64,000 nucleotides of DNA from Isoetes taiwanensis. Its lineage: Eukaryota > Streptophyta > Lycopodiopsida > Isoetales > Isoetaceae. The number at the start of each line of letters is the position of its first letter. Position 1 is the first letter of the stretch. The notes beneath the pieces were generated by a model. That model had not been told where the DNA came from. It saw nothing but the letters and a program-made list of their open reading frames with translations, and made no database searches. Position numbers and translations under genes: made by a program. Location: assembly GCA_021234155.1 (NCBI GenBank), contig JAJEKV010000004.1, forward strand, positions 2,497,248 through 2,561,247, given 5' to 3'. This document shows, in pieces, positions 48,671 through 59,739 of the stretch.

Positions 48671-48683
48671 AGCTCTGATACCA
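48671..48683 (-). other. Copia-2 primer-binding site (initiator tRNA-Met)
   Basis: Minus strand TGGTATCAGAGCT, one base inside the 5' LTR end. Same primer class as Copia-1 and the LARD-like element. Confidence 0.9.
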
Positions 48684-48684
48684 A

Positions 48685-49256
48685 TGAAGAATTTAAGCAA
48701 TAGAGAACAATCTAAACAATCTATTCAAAGATAAAATTGAATAGACTAGAGCAATGTTCTTATCACCTTTCACACTTGAAAATAACCTTCTCAACTTTAA
48801 TAAAAATATCACAGACCTTAGAATTGCTACAGTACTATTAATGTAGCAATGGTATTGACTAAGCTACTGTAGCGTGGTTGACTAAGATTTCGAAGCAATT
48901 GATCGGATCTCCCGTGAACACCTGCATTCATAGTTTATTCAACTGATAATGAATCCAATCGTTCTTTATAATTTTATAGCTCTTGATCCGGCCGCTGAGG
49001 CGAACCGATCGAGCCAGTCTATTCCCGGCATGCTTAATCTGGAACTTTGAATATGGTTCCCCCTCAAACGCATATTAGGTGTCCATATCAAGGTAGTTTA
49101 CTATAAATAATTTATGTATCCCTCAAACCATGGTCTAGTCTTGCGCTTAGCAATATATTAACCTTCACCAACAATATAGGTTAAGCAATCCTTAACCTCA
49201 AGTTCTTATCACCAAGTCCCAAGCAAGATACAATTATAACATGATCAATCTTAACA
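48685..49256 (-). repeat. Copia-2 right LTR (5' LTR in element sense)
   Basis: 572 bp, same ends as the left LTR. Relative to it, it lacks some bases near 48.89 kb and carries an extra block (AAGTTCTTATCACC) near 49.2 kb. Confidence 0.93.
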
Positions 49257-49261
49257 AAACA

Positions 49262-49956
49262 TGCTTAGGATTATATGTCAAAAGAGATCGAGACAGTAGA
49301 ACACTGATGATTCATCAACAATCTGCTATTACAAAGCTATGTAGCAAATTTGGAATGAAGGATTGCATGGTAAAAGAGACTCCAGCATCATCAAATCTGA
49401 AACTTAGCAAAGCAATGGAGCCATTATCAAGAAAGGGACAGCTAGAGATGGATCGAATTCCATATAGGAATGCCGTAGGGTGTCTCATGCATGTAATGAT
49501 CTTGCTCAAGCAGTTGGAGCAGTAAGTCGATTTATGCAAAATCCAGGATTGACTCATTGGAAAGCGGTCAAGAGAATCATCCGGTACTTGCAAGGTACTT
49601 CGAATTTAGGACTGAGATATGGACCAGATTCGAATTACCCGGCTGTCACGTTAGTATCATTTCTAGATGCAGATTGGGCGCGAAGCTGAGTATGTAGCTA
49701 CTTCGGCTGTGGTTCGGGAGACAATATGGCTGAGACAATTTATAACAGAGATAGGATATGAGCAAGCCATGCCTACAGTGGTGTATAATGATAACAAAAG
49801 TAGCATTGCATTGACAGAAGATCCTATTCATCATAGGAGGTCCAAACACATATCAATTCACCATCATTTCACAAGGGAGAAGGTAGTGGATGGATCGATC
49901 CTTATAGAATACATTCCCATAGATGAGATGCCTGCAGATATGCTCACTAAGCCAAT
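49262..49956 (+). pseudogene. Copia-1 pol, second part: RT end and RNase H
   Basis: Directly after the target duplication the frame continues with CLGLYVKRDRDSRT. Then come YRNAVGCLMHV, a shift, and AVKRIIRYLQGTSNLG and FLDADWA. A deletion then joins this to AEYVATSAVVRETIWLR, so the stretch usually holding the GYxxxLGxxxISW region is missing. VVYNDNKSSIALTEDP and the terminal IPIDEMPADMLTKP follow. Coding ends at 49956, where a dispersed repeat starts in place of the usual last residues. Confidence 0.88.
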
Positions 49957-52432
49957 ATGTAGCATAATAACAGGGGGTTTCTTTTGTATTTTTGTACACT
50001 TTTTAATATGGTTTTCATATGATTTTAAGGGCGTATTCCACGAGATGTACTGATCAGTATATCTAGAGTGCACGCGGTATTCTCATGTTTTAGTTCCACA
50101 TTCTTAATGGTTTTTGCTCCCCTTACCCATCTTAATGGCCAAGATTGACCCTAGGAGTTTTTAATCCAAGGGTTTACAATAGAAGCCCTTTTTGAATGCA
50201 CCAGTTTTAGACGAATTTTCAAACTTAGCATGCAGATATCGAGCTCTTCTTTTCTAGGGTTATAGTAATAGACAATGATGGAATGGCTCAAATCGGCTAA
50301 GGCAAGGATGGAAGAACCCCATTCTGATATGGGAGCAAGGAGCTATGGCGGCAGAAGTGCTGTCAGGAGCAGGGACGACTTGTAATATTTCTTAGGTGTG
50401 TTGCCTTTCCTGCTTTATATCCCCTGTTGTTTTGCAGCAGATCTGTCCAGAACGTCTTCGTGGGCTTGGTCCAACCACAACAATTATTACAATAATGGAA
50501 TGCTGGTTATTAGAAAGGGAGGCATACATCCAGCATGGCCGTGAGAGACAGATGGGAGCAGGGAGCTGCATGCATGATTAAGGCCAGGGCATTGGATATG
50601 ACCTTATAAGGCTAAGAAGGATGGATTCAGATTTCGAGCAGCTTCTTTTTGTCTCGAATGGTTCAGTCTATAAGGAGGTTCAGTCATTTTTGATTGATAA
50701 TGTATGACCCAAGCTTTAGCATAGAAAGGGCAGTTTATTTCCGGTCATTCTTATTTCAGTAAAAAAAAGCAATAAACAACTCTTATGGAACTACACTGCT
50801 TTGAAACCTCACAAATAGAAGCATTTATTTTTACGCTTGGTCCGGGAAGTCTTCAAGAGAAAATTTTCCCTGTTCTGGCACAAAGGAAGAGAGCGGGTCA
50901 AGCGCTTGGGTGCATTGCAGCAAATACTTCATTTCATATAAGCCATCAGTTTGAGCATTTCGATTTTACGGATGGTAGATACTTTTTTAAATTTAACAAA
51001 TTTACTTTTCCTTCTAAATGTAATTTCCCATCATCTTAATACATGCGAGGTCAAATAACCGCCTTGACTATAGAAGACGTCAACTAAAATATATCATTGT
51101 GACTCGGGAAGGAGAGGAAGGCGGTTCACTTGTAAACGAGGGCTTCTCAAAAGTTGTCTTGAGCAATGCGCATCTCAATTTCTATGCCTAATGCGGTAGT
51201 TTGAAATGTTAATCTTTCATCATTTTGGTTTCTGCCTTTTTGCACCAGGATGCAGTAATTTGGTTTCTGCATTTTTGCAGCCAGGATGCTATGCAATTGT
51301 TCCAGAAAAGTAGTAGACAAGGTATGGCTCCAGATGATGTCATTAATATTGATGCTTGTGATTCTAGAAAAGAGAAGATAATTCATGCTTGTTTGTAGTA
51401 AAGAAGGGCTGAGCAATGCACATCTCAATTTCTATGTCTAATGCAGTAGTTTGAAAGGTGGGTATCAGGTCTTTCTCTAGATGATGGAGAGGAATGTGAG
51501 TCGTAGGCCATATAAGTCATGGAAAAGGTTTACTACTGCAAAGAAGCTCTTAGGCCTATATTGCAAGTTGAAGGCTTAAGGTTAACTTCATCAGTATCAT
51601 TGGATGCACATGCTATTTTTGCAACACTGGAAAATGGAAGAGGAATCCATGCTCTAATGTCTCACATGAACCGGACATGTTTGCTTAGTTATGGTAGTTC
51701 AGAGGGTGATATGCTCATAAGAAACTTTAGAGCATAAAGTGCGTGTTTTTTAAAGATGTCGAAAGATATTGCTATCTGACCATTTGAAGTCATTCTCGGT
51801 ATGTCTGAAACCAGAAGATTTAGAGAGAATACTTTTCTTTAGCCATAATGAAGAAACAAAGTTCCATTGCTATCCCAGACCTGTTACTATACAATGGCTG
51901 CTTTATGCCTGACGCCCTTGAAGTTTTCTAGCAAAAGGGAGTTCTCCCATTCAAGAAGACCTGCAGGAGCAACAGCTTTGATGAAAGTGTTATAATGGAA
52001 TGCCAATGCCAAATTGTAAACAACTTTACCGGTTGAACTGGGCATCTTTTGGCATATGGGACAGCCGTGGTGATTCCGGTCCAGATCATTCCATATTTGT
52101 TGGAGATCTTGCACCAGATGTTCCAGATTATGTGCTTGCATTGATACCAACACATGTTATCATATGCACTAGCATATGCATGACAATGTGCAGTTTACAA
52201 TAGAAGGGGGTATTTTAAACTATTTTGACCGTTGATTCTCTTGAACTAGTGGTACTGGCTTTATATTGGGCGCCATGGCCCCTTTCAGTAAACCTTATGA
52301 TGTTATTGTTGTTTTTGCCCATTTTATAACAATGTGTTTGTGTATATTTGGGCGGCTCTTAATGGAAATAATTTGTTTGTGTTGATGTTATTGTGCTTTT
52401 TAGTAATTAATTATATTTGCTTTAGTTAGGGC
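49957..52432. other. Insertion inside Copia-1 carrying a dispersed repeat and gene fragments
   Basis: Between the end of RNase H and MITE family A copy 2 lies 2.5 kb foreign to copia elements. Its left edge (49957-50075) matches the repeat at 31.5 kb. The middle has at least one recognisable host gene fragment (see 51991) and exon-like text at 50279-50590: MEWLKSAKARMEEPHSDMG and YGGRSAVRSRDDL before a GTAATA donor, then a TTTTGCAG acceptor. The frames at 50785-51039 and 51519-51737 are unrecognised. The insertion type is unknown; gene-capturing Helitrons, Pack-MULEs or LINE transduction are possible. Confidence 0.5.
51991..52143 (+). pseudogene. RBP45/RBP47-type RNA-binding protein fragment (RRM1-RRM2 junction)
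   Basis: The frame reads YNGMPMPNCKQLYRLNWASFG, then GPDHSIFVGDLAPDVPDYVL. This matches the end of RRM1, the linker, and the RNP2 start of RRM2 in plant RBP45/47 oligouridylate/poly(A)-binding proteins. Upstream, 51.92-51.99 kb shows faint frame-shifted RRM1 similarity (EFSHSRRPAG). Downstream similarity stops at a plausible exon end. The rest of the gene is absent, and the piece lies inside Copia-1, so it was carried there. Confidence 0.7.
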
Positions 52433-52448
52433 CCGAAGGGCCCAAAAA
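52433..52448. repeat. GC palindrome GGGCCCGAAGGGCCC
   Basis: Perfect arms around GAA, followed by AAAAATTTTTTT. Counterpart of the palindrome at 32453, in the same position relative to a family A MITE. Confidence 0.65.
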
Positions 52449-52485
52449 TTTTTTTAATATAACAATCAACACACAACTACCATTA

Positions 52486-52867
52486 ACATTATTAACATAA
52501 ACCATTGCATTTAATATATTTAATTAAAATCCCCCTTAAACCCCCTTTGGTTTGGGTGCATATTCACACGGGGGGTTACTCCGGGCAACGAGAGCTGTCG
52601 GATGGGCATATTTGCCCTTTATTCCAAGATCTGGACTGTACATAGCGATCCTCGTTTGTGGGGTATGCATGTACAAGTTTTTGTATACTGTATATTAAAG
52701 TTTGCAAAATACTATAAGGTTTGAGAGAATGTACTTAATGGTGTTAATTTTATACATGTATTGTAAATCCTACGTAACCCCCCGTGTGAATATGCACCCA
52801 AACCAAAGGGGGTTTAAGGGGGATTTTAATTAAATATATTAAATGCAATGGTTTATGTTAATAATGT
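52486..52867 (+). mobile_element. MITE family A, copy 2
   Basis: About 100-bp terminal inverted repeats: ACATTATTAACATAAACC at the left and its complement ending GTTAATAATGT at the right, with the shared TTAAACCCCCTTTGG and GTGCATATTCACAC segments inside. The 180-bp centre is the reverse of that in copy 1. Inserted in the 3' part of Copia-1. No clear target duplication was found. Confidence 0.82.
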
Positions 52868-52936
52868 ACAGAAAGGTTTCAGCAGCATAGAAGTACTTTA
52901 GGTGTAGCTTCAAGATTATAAGCAGAATATGGGGTG

Positions 52937-53106
52937 TGTAAAAATGGATCCAAAAAGATAGTTCTGCTTATTTAAGTTGTAACAGAATTAGACCTATGCC
53001 ATAAATAGGCATTGTTGTAATCATCAAAGGAGGAGATTAAAAGGAGGGATGGCGCGTTCGGTGATCATCCAATTTTGGTGGAATCTTGGCTTCTCATTTC
53101 GTTTCA
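52937..53106 (+). repeat. Copia-1 3' LTR
   Basis: 170 bp, TGTAAAAATGGATCC to CGTTTCA, preceded by a weak purine tract (ATATGGGGTG) and followed by the TTTGC duplication. Confidence 0.9.
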
Positions 53107-53420
53107 TTTGCACCTTTCGGACAAGCCAGCTCTTAGATCGCTAGATAATTAGACCAAAGCAAGACCAAATGGAAGCAAAGCACCTCTAACAGCAAAAATG
53201 CTGTAGAATCGGGCAGAAACATGGCCTTTCGAGCAATAGAGCTACAAACAACAAGGGATCTGTGCTCGGGCCTATGCAGAAGGGCAGATTTGGGCACAAG
53301 GGCACCCGAATTCCACCGCAGATTGGAGCACTGGCGATCCTGGAAAGCATGGGCACTGGTTCCTACCAGCAATTTTCACCGTGAAAGAACCACTGGTTCG
53401 TGCTCAGACAATTTTCCTGT
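53107..53420. other. No recognised gene
   Basis: Resumed flank right of Copia-1. Frames of about 70-80 codons on both strands are unrecognised. It runs into the gypsy scrap. Confidence 0.4.
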
Positions 53421-53424
53421 TCTA

Positions 53425-53590
53425 ATGGAATAAATCAAGGGAAGACTCAGCTAGTAAGTTTGAAAATCTGTGGGAAGGTCCCTTTGAAGTGTTGGAACCA
53501 GCAGGCTATTGGTTAAAAGAATTAACTTCAGGGGTACCACTCCTAAATCCCACCAACACTATCCACTTGAAAAGGTACTGGGATCAGCAT
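53425..53590 (+). pseudogene. Ty3/gypsy integrase C-terminal fragment
   Basis: One open stretch without an ATG reads WNKSREDSASKFENLWEGPF, then EVLEPAGYWLKEL, then NTIHLKRYW. KF(E/D)xLWEGP(F/Y) followed by NxxHLKxYW is the hallmark of the integrase C-terminal region of gypsy elements. A stop just upstream and no further similarity show it is a short relic. Confidence 0.75.
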
Positions 53591-53790
53591 ATATGCTTCT
53601 CTTTTTATGCTTTAGAATTTAGAAAAGTTAGAATTAGAGTTAAGATTAGATAGGCTAGATTTCACTTTGTCTTGATTTTTAGAATTAATGCTTTCATTGA
53701 GTTCATGTTTGCAGCCAGCCAGGGTACATGATATATTATCAAACAATTCCAAGACAAGGATTTCTACTAATGATTTGTCAAGTGTCATCT

Positions 53791-54093
53791 GCAGGAGCAT
53801 CCTTCTTTCATCCACACTCATCTGTTTTACTGTGGTCCTACCTCCCACCGAGCTATCTATTCTTCATTCCATTCCCCCAAGCATGCACTCTGCAAATTCA
53901 GCTTCACCATCATGGCAGAGTTGCAAGAATTAAGATTAACATGTTAATGTGTTTCCATGGCAGGTGCATCCTTTTCCCATCTATATTCATCTGTCATAAG
54001 TGGTCCTGCCATTCATTTAGACTCCTCATTCTTGTTTTCATTCCCAAACAAAGCACTCTGCATTTCAGCTTCACCACCATAGAGTTGCAAATT
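53791..54093 (+). repeat. Diverged ~150-bp tandem duplication
   Basis: GCAGG(A/T)GCATCCTT, CATCTGT, TGGTCCT(A/G)CC, CATTCCC(C/A)(C/A)A, GCACTCTGCA, TTCAGCTTCACCA and AGAGTTGCAA occur in the same order at 53791-53930 and 53960-54093. They show an old local duplication in non-coding DNA. Confidence 0.75.
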
Positions 54094-54793
54094 TTTGAAG
54101 AAAGGACATGTATTTTCTTGTTTTGGCGAGATCTCAACACTAGCACATTCATCTTATCCCCTTACATCATTCACACTTCACTCACACCATTTCTTTATCA
54201 TCACCCATCACACTCTATTCACATTGTGTCGAATGGGTGGGACCATTGATCCGCGCAAGAGTTTTCAGCCTATAAAAAATGCTGGCCTTTCATCTGGGAG
54301 ATTCTATAGAATCTCCCATGATCTGAAGGTCCGGAAATAACAATAAAAAATTTTTAAGGATAAATGATAAAGAAGTCGACAACAGGTCGGTTTTCTAAAT
54401 TAAAGATTGAAGCCTTAGTAATACAATCCATTATTTCAAGAATTCTTCTATGCAAATCAACTTCCCCATTAGCCATACCAAGGGATTGCGCAGAAAACAT
54501 GCTTAACACGTGGATACGTAAGCCGATAGATAACAATACAGGAGTATTAAAACCGTGTTTAACCAAAAAAACAACACTATCTTCACCAAACCAAAAGGAA
54601 TAATAAGAAAAACATAAAGTACTGATTAATCCCAAGCCGGTAATAATCTTAAATAAAGCAACCTATCTCAAACATACGCTTATAGTAATCGTAAGTCTTG
54701 CCATCTCCTGTCCAAGACCCATGTTTGCAACCACCTAGAAATGAGCATCCTGCCACTTAAAAGGAACAGCACAAATAAACCATCCATCTCTAG
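54094..54793. other. 3' flank of eEF1A, no separate gene recognised
   Basis: Contains the 3' UTR of the minus-strand eEF1A gene at its right side. No clear AATAAA on the minus strand could be picked. Opposing frames at 54354-54635 and 54364-54603 overlap and are unrecognised. Confidence 0.4.
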
Positions 54794-56305
<1,512 letters not shown>

Positions 56306-56309
56306 TTAT

Positions 56310-56693
56310 CTGAATAGCAAAAATATTAAACATTCCCCAAAACACATCCATATGCAAAATCCACAGATAGAAGCCCCAATCAAGATGAAATTACAAAAAA
56401 GATTCAACCACAAAAAAAAAAGCAGACGGTGGTACAACTTCATTTTACACAAATAAGTCACGGCGAATAAGAATACTCGATCAAATAAAAAAAACAACAA
56501 CAAAGGCATCAGATCAGCTGCAATAAGTAACTAAATGGAACAAAAGGTTCAGATGCAAAGGATAGCAAGAAAAGTAATAACGAAGCAATAACAGAACCGA
56601 GAATAGACATAAGAAACCGAATAGACATAGGCTAAACCACAGAAAACGACATGGGCGACAGAAGGAATGCTAAGAACGCAGACAGACCCTTAC
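56310..56693 (-). other. eEF1A 5' UTR intron
   Basis: On the minus strand TTTCGAG|GTAAGGG (donor at 56693) and TTGCTATTCAG|ATAAATC (acceptor at 56310) enclose a 384-bp AT-rich intron. The second UTR exon is only about seven bases before the ATG at 56302. Leader introns in plant eEF1A genes often raise expression; that role is inferred here. Confidence 0.75.
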
Positions 56694-56870
56694 CTCGAAA
56701 GATGGTTATGAGGCCTGAGCAAGATCTGTGTCGCCGCAGCAGGAAGGAGGAGAAGCTCTGCGGCGCCTGCTGCCAATAACTGGGGTTCTACCAAGCCCTT
56801 ACCAGATTTCCACCATCCGATGTTATCTAACGGTTCATATCATGCCGTGTTTTGTATACCCTAGAATGTA
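56694..56870 (-). promoter_or_regulatory. eEF1A first UTR exon and core promoter
   Basis: On the minus strand TATACAAA at 56851-56858 is a plausible TATA box, which would place transcription start near 56825 and give a UTR exon of about 130 nt ending at 56694. The exon is C/T- and GC-rich (CTTCTCCTCCTTCC), as in many plant translation-factor leaders. Start and box are unverified. Confidence 0.45.
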
Positions 56871-57144
56871 TCGGGTTTGCTAGAAGGAAGCAGCGTCGAA
56901 TTAACATACGACACGTGCCCCACTTAGGTATAGAAAAAGAATGGTACTAATTTGCCCTAGATATGTGAATCGTCCATTTCTTATCCCTAGGGAATCCTAG
57001 TTTGTCCGTCATGTGTAAGTTTTGGTGTTGAAAATAAAGTAAACATTGACGGGCACCACCCAAATATTAGTGTATCGTGTGCTTGACGTAGTTGGAGCCA
57101 ATCACGGTGCTAAATTGGGGTGAAAAGATATACTTACCCTGCTT

Positions 57145-57820
57145 TCGCGGATCCCAAGGCTGGAAATCTCGTCCTTTGGGATCCCAAGTCATTCTCGACG
57201 GAATCTGTCAGAGTGATCTGGGCCGTCCAATACCCCATCAAATCCCAGCCGTCCATGGAGATCCCGGCCCCCAGGATCACCGGTGGTTATTCCCTCCTCC
57301 GAGATCCAATGGATCGGGCTGATATCTTCTCCCTGTATCGACACTGATAATCCCCACCTCCAAGATCCCTGTCCATAACATGGTTGTGATCCCCTCCTCT
57401 GAGATCCTATCCGCGACGACCCCATCAATCCGTCACCGTGATCCCCATCTTTGGGATCCCCCTCAGCGGGATCGCGTGATCCTGGCCTCCAGGATCCCAC
57501 GTCTGTAGCTGATATGCAGCATCGATCAGCCACGGTGTTCCCGGCCTCCGGGATCACTGTGCATGAAGTTGATGATACCCTTCTCTGGGATCATAGTTGT
57601 TCGGCTGATATGCAAATCCGTTATCAGCCGTAGGGATCCCGAAGTGCAGAATCCTCATGTTTTGCACACCTGGGCTCCTTTGGGATCCCCAACAAGTGTG
57701 GAGGTGATTCTGGAGGCCGAAATCACCTTATTGAATTAACAATCGAGCATGGAGCGTGGACTGATCAGGGGTCATCTTTGAATATACCAGCCCATGCACG
57801 GTCCTGCGAGTAGGACCAGC
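57145..57820. repeat. Array of ~20-bp GATC-ended palindromes upstream of eEF1A
   Basis: At least eight short imperfect palindromes of the form GATCCC-(C/T-rich centre)-GGGATC begin near 57260, 57289, 57346, 57388, 57440, 57478, 57538 and 57574; examples are GATCCCCTCCTCTGAGATC and GATCCTGGCCTCCAGGATC. Spacing is irregular, 29-60 bp. Related GGATCCC pieces and other hairpins (GGTCCTGCGAGTAGGACC near 57800) extend the zone. The 122-codon minus-strand frame here (57189-57557) has Gly/Asp/Arg-rich repeats that probably just reflect the DNA pattern. Confidence 0.75.
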
Positions 57821-58479
57821 CTCTGGAATTCCCGAGTCTCACAAGTTTCTTTCGAACCACATGAGGAGGCCTCGCCAGGCTGTATCATGGGCGATTTGGA
57901 TGAAAAACGAGAGCAGGTATGCAATGTATGCACCCCTCCCATTTGATATTCGATTTGCAGTTTCTAATTGAACTTCATTTGGTAGCTTCAGGCTTAAATA
58001 CAGCTAGAATCCCCGGCCGATGGCTTATATAACTATAGCAATGCCCACTAGTTTCCTGGGGAGCATCAAGTTCCTACTCTTCAAGGAGGTGGACATATGC
58101 TAGTTTGGACCTGCTGCATCCCTATCAATCGAGTTGAAGACTTCATTATTGGAGAGCAGCAAAATTGTGAGGCACCTTGCAAATTTTACTTGAGGAGTTC
58201 TAATCCCGAAAAAGTGTTAAGAAAGCCAACAAAGGATTCTTATATGACACTGAAGAAGTATGTGCATGGAGGTTCTTTCATTCAAGTGCAAAACCTACTT
58301 CATTGATTTGGTTATAATGTTTATGCTAGAAATCGGTGTAGTAGGGCTCAGGAGCATCTCTATAGTAGCTTGGATTAAGCATTGTTGTTGTATTGGTATA
58401 GCATTGGTGCATACGCTTTACACACTAACTTGTAATCTATAACTCATATATTGGCACACTTATGGACCTCAAGACAACA
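57821..58479. other. No recognised gene
   Basis: Frames at 58097-58306 and 58260-58442 are short and unrecognised. It may contain the 5' part of the transposase remnant that follows. Confidence 0.4.
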
Positions 58480-59665
58480 CATCAACTAGTCATGTGGTTG
58501 AAGATGGACCGCGTTCATCTGGCACACGGAGGAAGAGTGTTGACAGACGAGAGGGTGTATGCAGGAGCTGCCAGTGTCATTTCACGATTAGACAACTTTA
58601 TCTTCTTCCAGATTGCTCACATGTTACTTGTTACGGGTTTGATCATAAGAATCTCCAAGGTGAGCCTTGTCGTGGTAAGTTTACTGACCCGAAAAAGAAA
58701 TCAAGTTCAAGTTGGCACCTTGGATCTCCCAAGAAATGAAAGAATGAGTAAGAGAAAAACTTGTGCATTGGCACACACCACGTAGTGTCATGAACATGCA
58801 GGAGTAAAGGTGGAGATTGAAACTTGATGTGCATGGAATTGAGAGTATAAACAGGGATGACACTTTCGAGATAGGGATGTTTACAATATTGAGAAACACA
58901 TGGTTCGTAACACATGGAAGTTACATGAAGACCTTCCTACCAGCATCAACATGTGGGTGCAACAACATCAAGAATCTATGTTCCTCTATCAACAAGGGGA
59001 CTTGTTTCAAAAGGGAGATATGTCTCCAATTGAAAGAGAGAATATGTTGAGGTTTGGCAAAAATAAAGCAATCTGCATGGACTCCACTTTCAAAACTAAT
59101 GACAAGAGGTACTCCTTCTTTGATAGTTAGTGCTCGGGAGAATTATAAATCTAACTTGATCTCACTCTTGTACAAGTTCCACATTTTCACACTTATTTCA
59201 TTTGATGGCCATTGCAATGGTTTGCCATTGGCTTATGTATAGGACTAGACCTATAACAATGTGGCTGCAAGCTCTAAAGGATGATGTGTACAAGGACGAT
59301 CGTTATTGGCATCCTTCTTGCATCATTATTGATGATGCTTATGCTGAAATTAAGGTCGTGAAGAGTGTAAGCTACTCTTCTTTCAAGCTTCTTTCCATCT
59401 ATCTTCTTATGGACTAATCTTATGTGTTTGTATGGGTTTTCCCAAAGGTGCCCGTCCAAATTTGCATTTGGCACGTGAGAGGCACATGGATTAAGTGGCT
59501 ACATAATAATGTAAGAAACAAGGTGGCAAGGAATAAAATGTTCAAAGAACTTGGAGTTATTATGTACAGGACAGAGGGTCCAAGAGGAGACAATGTGTGT
59601 GGAGATGTTGAATTGAATCCTGGCTACCAAACCAACCTCATGAAGGTGCCTACCATAGGTGTGGT
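58480..59665 (+). pseudogene. MULE-type (Mutator-like) transposase remnant
   Basis: In shifting plus-strand frames: a Cys-rich N-terminal part (CRSCQCHFTIRQLYLLPDCS, 58.56-58.7 kb); a linker (WKLHEDLPTSINMWVQQHQE); then the DDE region with AICMDSTFKTNDKR (first Asp, 59.07 kb), SFDGHCNGLPLAYV, MWLQALKDDV, HPSCIIIDDAYAEIKVV (second Asp, 59.33 kb), and VPVQICIWHVRGTWIKWL (C/H signature, 59.46 kb). Order and spacing match the MULE transposase domain. Stops and frameshifts occur roughly every 150 bp, so it is dead. No terminal inverted repeats were found. A 2A-like motif occurs at its end (see findings). Confidence 0.7.
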
Positions 59666-59739
59666 CAGGACCTCCTGATCACTTAGAGTGATCAATCCTC
59701 AAAGCAAAAGATGGATTAAAATTGCAAAAAGTTCAACTA

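Larger units (their letters stand above)
43850..49256 (-). mobile_element. Copia-2: complete Ty1/copia element inserted in Copia-1, minus strand
   Basis: Full-length insertion with LTRs 43850-44416 and 48685-49256 and a perfect AAACA target duplication (43845-43849 and 49257-49261). Removing the element restores the Copia-1 reading frame across the site, which confirms the boundaries. On the minus strand the LTR runs from TGTTAAGATTG to AATTCTTCA. Primer site, purine tract, gag, protease, integrase, RT and RNase H occur in copia order. My reading of the two LTRs shows about 20 substitutions and two indels, so the insertion is not recent. Frameshifts make it defective. Confidence 0.95.
40098..53106 (+). 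mobile_element. Copia-1: Ty1/copia retrotransposon, interrupted by nested insertions
   Basis: Boundaries: short LTRs at 40098-40252 and 52937-53106, flanked by TTTGC on both sides (40093-40097 and 53107-53111), a perfect 5-bp target duplication. Gag, protease, integrase, RT and RNase H follow in copia order (integrase before RT). Interruptions are Copia-2 (43850-49256), a block starting about 49.96 kb and MITE family A copy 2 (52486-52867). Many stops and frameshifts make it inactive. Without insertions the element would be roughly 5 kb, the usual copia size. Confidence 0.92.

Noticed and set aside
57189-57557. 122-codon Gly/Asp/Arg-rich minus-strand protein
   Set aside because: Its repeats follow the GATCC palindrome array, and no start context, splice site or family similarity supports it.
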